A stretch of 64,000 nt of DNA from Bdellovibrio bacteriovorus (GTDB lineage Bacteria; Bdellovibrionota; Bdellovibrionia; Bdellovibrionales; Bdellovibrionaceae). Positions 60,701 through 64,000 of the stretch are shown here, in pieces (positions within the stretch are counted from its first letter, which is position 1; each line of letters opens with the position of its first letter). The DNA lies in the NCBI RefSeq assembly GCF_025558485.1, contig NZ_CP102930.1, positions 1,612,001 through 1,676,000 of the forward strand, given 5' to 3'. Below the pieces are notes generated by a model. It was given only the letters and a program-made list of their open reading frames with translations. It did no database searches and was not told the DNA's origin. The translations under genes and the position numbers were made by a program.

Positions 60701-62454
60701 CTCGCACAGTGCCGGGCCTGACGCTGGATCAGGCGGCGGACTTTGTCGAGGTATCGACCGGCAGTGACTACGCCTGTGCGATTAATACGGATAAGGAACT
60801 GTATTGCTGGGGGCAAAATCTGAATGGTCAATTGGGTGACGGAACCCAGACCGCAAAGACTCTGCCGGTGTTGATCGGAACGGGTTTTGTAAAGGTGCGC
60901 GCTCAGGCTGTGTCCTACGTCAATAAAACAACATGTGCTTTGAAGGACGATAAATTTATCTATTGCTGGGGAAGTAATGGCAATGGGCTGGTGGGCGATG
61001 GCACCACCACAGAAAGACTGGTGCCGACCGCAACCTTTGGCGGTTATGAATTTGACGATGTTTCCGTGGGGACCTTGCACGTCTGCGGAAAATTAACGGG
61101 TGGAGGTCTTCGTTGTTGGGGATCGAACTCTTATAACTGGAATTCTTTGGGTGGATTGGGGAATGGTGTTTATATCACCGGCACCACCACCAATAAGCCG
61201 GAACTGGTTTTAGGCGGCGACACCTTCACTTCGATGAGCGCGGGATGGAACGCCACTTGCGGTGTGAATTCTGTCGGACGTGTGAAATGCTCGGGAGATT
61301 TAAATCGTGGCTTTATGGCTGATCCGGCGGGGCACATTCGTCTGGTGCCTGCGGTTTCAGATCTGGGAGAAACCTACTCCAGTATGTCCACAGGTGCCGG
61401 CGGTGGATGTGGAATCACCTCGGCTGGTTTGCTGAAGTGCTGGGCAGGTTGGGATGGATATGACCCATCGTCAAGAACACGCTCTATCGGTGATGGCACA
61501 AATATTTTACGAACATCACCGGTGGTTATTGATCGGGGACGCATCTATACAGACGTTTCATCTTCCGGTTCACACAGCTGTGGAATCCGCGATACGGGCT
61601 TCCTGTATTGCTGGGGTAAAATCAACAATGGAGCAAATTATATCCGCCCGCTTAAAGTGGACGGGACCGTGACTTACAAGGCCGTTTCAGCAGGGGGCTC
61701 GCATTCCTGCGGGATCACGACATCGGATGTTCTAAAATGTTGGGGAACGAACACCAATGGTTCCATGGGTACAGGGTCTGCGACGTCGAGTTATGCGACT
61801 CCGGTGGTGATTGACTCTGGTGTGGCTTATAAGAAAGTATCTGTTGCAGGCTGGAATAGCTGCGCGATTACTGTTGGTGGCACTCTTAAATGCTGGGGAT
61901 ATAATTACTACGGTGCTGTGGGAGTGGGAAATAACGTGAATAGCTATAATCTGCCACAAGTAGTGATGGATGGGACAAAATTTATAGATATTTCCTTGGG
62001 CGGGGATTCTGCCTGCGCCCTCAGCGAAGACCAGGATCTATACTGTTGGGGTAAGGGAGATTACTACAGATTGGGCTTGGGTAACACCAACAACTACAAT
62101 GCACCTCAGTTAGTGGCTTCAGGGACTAAGTTTGATTCAGTAATGGCTGGCGGCAACGCGGGTTGTGCGATTCGCTCTTCTGATAAGCGCGTGATGTGTT
62201 GGGGGACGAACAGTCCTTATGGAGTGCTGACGGGAGTCTTGGGAAATAATAACGTCGCGGCGACCACACCTCAGGCGATCTCAGACAGTGATTCGTATGT
62301 TTCTCTGGGTTCTCCGGGAGTATCGATGTGTGGTGTGACGGCAAGTCAGGTGCTTAAATGCTGGGGAAGCAATCGTTATGGTGGACTGGCCAACGATAGC
62401 GTCTTCCGCATGTGGGGTACCCCTGTTGACGTTACGACATGGATCTTTCCTTAG
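57757..62454 (+). CDS. Giant lipoprotein with seven Ig-like, one Calx-beta-like and fourteen RCC1 repeats
   Basis: A 1565-residue surface lipoprotein (lipobox 'FFLSGCTLS', Cys 30). Residues about 48-725 form seven Ig-like repeats of about 97 residues, each starting 'PP.VTL' and containing 'DF.VTNGT...LTG.G..Y'. A Calx-beta-like domain follows (about 725-840, 'PASGSVHIPAGATSVNLPFQ'). From about 845 to the end there are fourteen RCC1-type repeats with 'CWG' cores, enough for two seven-blade propellers; most carry a second Cys about 10 residues before. The Ig-like stalk would hold the propellers away from the membrane. Binding of other proteins or cells is inference. ATG 57757; weak ribosome binding site. 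Confidence 0.85.
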   Translation: MTKSRHVHGTFLSLQSTVLFGLLAFFLSGCTLSAELKGKLASLISQTPPQVVLTSVIQAHSSVSSWEVSVQLSEELLGLEISDFEITNGTPSSLVQVDAKTWTLQITPTADGAVTVVLPEDKGEGRFSAVPNKASNSLSFISDRTPPQVTLGYLGANPTNVSPILVDVIFDEDLAEVPDLSDFLVVNGTATNLTGSGKVYTVEVVPSSSSATVGLVYQADRVHDLAGNLNLVSNDVTVAFNSNRPTVTLGSTALSSVNTTDITVTVLFSTSVTGFDASDLELTNAVVSGLSGSGDSYSFTLTALSPGTFSVKVKDSAAVDGSSNPSLASNVLYRVYDITGPTVTLTKTETSPTTQASVVVTLTSSEIFSSSLSASDFTVTNGTITGLTGGGTSYSFTVTATDEGAVSVQLPASAKTDVAGNGNAASNTLTWYYDLFAPSMTITSVQGTTTGTSPFAVEFEASEAIGGFTASVVAVTNGTLANFVSVDGTHWTAEVTPAAQGNVTISIAAGSFTDGAGKDNTASSLTVLFDSVRPTVVLAGGWGYTNTVPLTVTATFSENVTGVTLSDFVFVNATATLTGSGSSYTLTVTPSAEGLFSVTLPEHAAQDAAGNTSQASNTLSTNYDITPPTAVIVADAGYYNFDSPIPLTVTFSEPVTGAGTGDFTVTGGTLSGFTGSGAIYTMTFTPNGAPATGVKTVFLKASAVYDLAENLNTVVSPTAEFYYDNTPVTISLAQKEQVIEETDGAVKNITVNLSIAKPYDVDVFYRTLGTAVSGMDHDIPASGSVHIPAGATSVNLPFQVSANGGSNENKYAQLNLYYANTPAATFSNQYQSRVLIQDVDNVTRATAAKVVVSNENRCVLTSAGKLRCWGANSNGQVGDGTTEVRDFPVDVDATTTYSDISLGYRHVCGLTVDGDVKCWGGNGSSQLGDGLTASRSLPFTVDSGYSQVSAGDDFTCGIKNGDVYCWGKNWGGQMGVGTTGGTRTVPGLTLDQAADFVEVSTGSDYACAINTDKELYCWGQNLNGQLGDGTQTAKTLPVLIGTGFVKVRAQAVSYVNKTTCALKDDKFIYCWGSNGNGLVGDGTTTERLVPTATFGGYEFDDVSVGTLHVCGKLTGGGLRCWGSNSYNWNSLGGLGNGVYITGTTTNKPELVLGGDTFTSMSAGWNATCGVNSVGRVKCSGDLNRGFMADPAGHIRLVPAVSDLGETYSSMSTGAGGGCGITSAGLLKCWAGWDGYDPSSRTRSIGDGTNILRTSPVVIDRGRIYTDVSSSGSHSCGIRDTGFLYCWGKINNGANYIRPLKVDGTVTYKAVSAGGSHSCGITTSDVLKCWGTNTNGSMGTGSATSSYATPVVIDSGVAYKKVSVAGWNSCAITVGGTLKCWGYNYYGAVGVGNNVNSYNLPQVVMDGTKFIDISLGGDSACALSEDQDLYCWGKGDYYRLGLGNTNNYNAPQLVASGTKFDSVMAGGNAGCAIRSSDKRVMCWGTNSPYGVLTGVLGNNNVAATTPQAISDSDSYVSLGSPGVSMCGVTASQVLKCWGSNRYGGLANDSVFRMWGTPVDVTTWIFP

Positions 62455-62506
62455 AGTCATTCTGACACTGAAAGAATTGGCCTTGAAATTGCTCTGGAAG
62501 TTTTTG

Positions 62507-62528
62507 CTTCTTCGATGGGGCGAAGAAG
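62507..62528 (+). repeat. Hairpin in the leader of the Cys-repeat protein gene
   Basis: An 8-bp perfect stem (CTTCTTCG and its complement) with a 6-base loop, directly followed by a smaller stem GAAGT-CGAA-ACTTC. It lies about 20 bp before the start codon and after the stop of the giant lipoprotein gene. No T-tract follows. Confidence 0.35.
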
Positions 62529-62548
62529 TCGAAACTTCGGGGGTTTTC

Positions 62549-63097
62549 ATGATGTCAGCTATAAGAAATTCTTTGGTCCTTATGCTATCAGCAACTTGCT
62601 TCTTCTTCGCGCACAATGCAGGCGCTCAGGATCGCAACTCTCAAGAGCGTATCCGCGTTCTGGAATCCCGGGTTTATCAGCTTGAAAGCAGTCTTTCACA
62701 AATCAATCAACGTCTGGCCAATCTGGAATACGGCCAACGCCCTCAACCATTCCCGGAACCCGCACGGGAGGTGGCCTGCATGGTCACGGATACCGGCTAT
62801 AACAAAGTCTTCCTGGGGAAGGGACGTATAAAACTGGAAGCTGAAGCCGCCGCTCGCGAGGCCTGTGGCAAAGCGGTGAACAGCGTTTACTGTAATGCGG
62901 CGGCCAAGTGCAGTGATCCTCAGAAAGACGCGAACATTCGCGGTGCCATTTGTGTGCTGACTGATACAGGTTACAATAAGACTTTCAAAGGCGAAGGCCG
63001 TTCATTGATCGAAGCGGAGTTCGCGGCCCGCAGTGCCTGCGGAAGTTCCGTGAATGCCGTTTACTGCACAGCAAGTCCTCGCTGCGAGACTTTCTAA
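62549..63097 (+). CDS. Exported protein with coiled coil and two tandem Cys-rich repeats
   Basis: A 182-residue protein. A signal peptide ('LVLMLSATCFFFAHNAGA') is followed by a short coiled coil ('RIRVLESRVYQLESSLSQIN') that probably makes oligomers, a Pro-rich linker, and two copies of a domain of about 48 residues. Each copy has four Cys in the same places: 'VACMVTDTGYNKVFLGKGR' ... 'AREACGKAVNSVYCNAAAKC' and 'AICVLTDTGYNKTFKGEGR' ... 'ARSACGSSVNAVYCTASPRC'. I do not recognise the domain. ATG 62549 or 62552 with 'GGGGG' upstream. A terminator follows at 63121. Confidence 0.75.
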   Translation: MMSAIRNSLVLMLSATCFFFAHNAGAQDRNSQERIRVLESRVYQLESSLSQINQRLANLEYGQRPQPFPEPAREVACMVTDTGYNKVFLGKGRIKLEAEAAAREACGKAVNSVYCNAAAKCSDPQKDANIRGAICVLTDTGYNKTFKGEGRSLIEAEFAARSACGSSVNAVYCTASPRCETF

Positions 63098-63120
63098 AAC
63101 TTTTTAAAATATTTTTTTGC

Positions 63121-63152
63121 AAAGACACGCGCCAATGGGAGCGTGTCTTTTT
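63121..63152 (+). terminator. Rho-independent terminator
   Basis: A 10-bp perfect stem (AAAGACACGC and its complement) with a 10-base loop, followed by TTTTTG on the plus strand and 23 bp after the stop of the Cys-repeat protein gene. Confidence 0.85.
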
Positions 63153-63203
63153 GTTTGTACCGCCTGCAAAATAGCCGCATAGTAGGGACTCGCGAGGTTG
63201 AAT

Positions 63204-64000
63204 ATGTTGGCGAGAATCCTGATTCCGTTGGTGGCACTGGTAAGTTTGGCTCCTTTTGTTTCTTCGGGCGTGGCCCTTTTTGCTGGCGTGGCCTTGGCAC
63301 TGGCCTTCGGAAATCCTTATCTGGATTATACACGGAAAATTACTCACTCTTTATTGGGCATCGCCGTGATGGGGATGGGAGCCGGTATGGATTTGCACGT
63401 CATTGGACGAGTGGGGTTGCAGGGCGTGGGCTACACCGTTGTGGGGATTTCCTTGTCTTTGTGTTTGGGAATTCTGTTGGGGCGTTTGCTTAAAACTGAA
63501 AAAGACACCTCTGTTTTGATCTCTGTGGGCACGGCCATTTGCGGAGGTAGCGCCATCGCAGCCGTGTCCCCGGTGATTCGCGCCAAACATCATGAGGTGT
63601 CTGTGGCTTTGGGGACGGTGTTTTTGCTAAATGCTGTGGCGTTGTTTGTGTTCCCGCCACTGGGGCATTTCTTTTCTTTGACCGAGCACCAGTTCGGTTT
63701 GTGGAGTGCGCTGGCCATTCATGACACCAGCTCAGTGGTTGGGGCTTCCATGCAGTATGGCGCTGAAGCCTTGCAAGTGGGAACAACCGTAAAACTGGCA
63801 CGCGCGTTGTGGATTGTTCCGGTCGCGTTCCTGGTTGGTTATGTGTATTCAAAAAAATCCAATGCCACCGGGGAAAAAGCCAAAGCCAAGCGTCCTTGGT
63901 TTATTCTGGGCTTTCTGATTGCCGCCGCCATCGTGACATGGATTCCCGTGTTAAAGCCTGCGGGGGAGGTGGTGAACTCCATTTCCAAGCGCCTGCTGGT
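63204..64000 (+). CDS. YeiH-type putative sulfate exporter (UPF0324), 3' end cut by window edge
   Basis: I translated this open frame by hand: 265 codons from ATG 63204 to the window edge without a stop. It is a polytopic inner-membrane protein with about eight helices so far. Typical UPF0324/YeiH features are 'FAGVALALAFGNPYLDYTRK', 'LLGIAVMGMGAGMDLHVIG', 'SVGTAICGGSAIAAVSPVI' and 'IHDTSSVVGASMQYG'. The family is annotated as putative sulfate exporter; the transported ion has little direct proof. 'AGG' lies 7 nt before the ATG. The C-terminus is outside the window. Confidence 0.85.
   Translation, partial: MLARILIPLVALVSLAPFVSSGVALFAGVALALAFGNPYLDYTRKITHSLLGIAVMGMGAGMDLHVIGRVGLQGVGYTVVGISLSLCLGILLGRLLKTEKDTSVLISVGTAICGGSAIAAVSPVIRAKHHEVSVALGTVFLLNAVALFVFPPLGHFFSLTEHQFGLWSALAIHDTSSVVGASMQYGAEALQVGTTVKLARALWIVPVAFLVGYVYSKKSNATGEKAKAKRPWFILGFLIAAAIVTWIPVLKPAGEVVNSISKRLL

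Noticed and set aside
57757..62454. Tandem repeats as a CRISPR array or DNA satellite
   Set aside because: The repetition is at protein level (Ig-like and RCC1 units) with diverged DNA; there are no equal spacers.

Overview
The window is a dense stretch of a Gram-negative chromosome, about 50% GC by eye, with about 52 protein genes, no RNA genes, no insertion sequences, no prophage and no CRISPR array. The gene mix points to a predatory Bdellovibrio, most likely B. bacteriovorus or a close relative. The clues are a TIGR02147-family HTH regulator (a family typical of Bdellovibrio and Fibrobacter), a secreted trypsin-type protease, an L,D-transpeptidase, many large secreted lipoproteins built from beta-propeller and Ig-like repeats, and a nearly complete purine breakdown route. 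The species assignment is inference; no 16S gene or marker search was possible.

Layout. 1-5.4 kb: a JmjC-type oxygenase (cut by the left edge), an RlmI-like rRNA methyltransferase, a small chorismate mutase and a large U32 protein related to RlhA; three of these are plausible ribosome-modification enzymes. 5.6-11.3 kb: two inverted paralogous secreted proteins around an ankyrin protein, an L,D-transpeptidase and small proteins. 11.5-17.1 kb: a translationally coupled EcsC/META/solute-binding operon, an OmpA-like porin, a mono-heme secreted protein and uridine kinase. 17.2-28.6 kb: an envelope module of an RCC1 propeller lipoprotein, a FecR-domain protein, a TPR/beta-barrel protein, a CHASE2 adenylate cyclase and a second lipoprotein related to the first. 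28.7-31.3 kb: truncated haemoglobin and another propeller lipoprotein. 31.3-37.6 kb: the xdhA-xdhB-xdhC-ade operon, which would take adenine to hypoxanthine, xanthine and urate. 37.7-41.2 kb: secreted zincin and trypsin, a Cys-rich protein and a Rieske/flavin-reductase fusion.

41.4-45.4 kb: a KH protein, then a TIGR02147 regulator in one operon with two secreted proteins carrying fibrinogen-like domains. 45.5-50.4 kb: an Ala-rich exported peptide and a four-gene operon (small secreted protein, LTA-synthase-like enzyme, OmpR regulator, histidine kinase) with an order like eptA-pmrAB. 50.5-53.4 kb: tatA-selD-chimera-pdxH; the chimera joins the first two thirds of mnmH (selU) in frame to the last 80 residues of an FKBP isomerase. 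53.4-56 kb: acetyltransferase, PEGA-like protein, apaG and an endonuclease/phosphatase-family protein, bracketed by copies of a 30-bp palindromic repeat. 56-64 kb: leucyl aminopeptidase, a 1565-residue lipoprotein with seven Ig-like repeats and fourteen RCC1 repeats, a Cys-repeat protein and a YeiH-type transporter cut by the right edge.

The genes fit an organism that lives on other cells: outward-facing adhesive or sensory lipoproteins, secreted hydrolases, wall remodelling, and scavenging of peptides, purines and pyrimidines. The strongest leads are the mnmH-FKBP chimera and the FecR/barrel/cyclase module flanked by related lipoproteins. No gene-free stretch exceeds 300 bases; the longest gap is 5363-5653.
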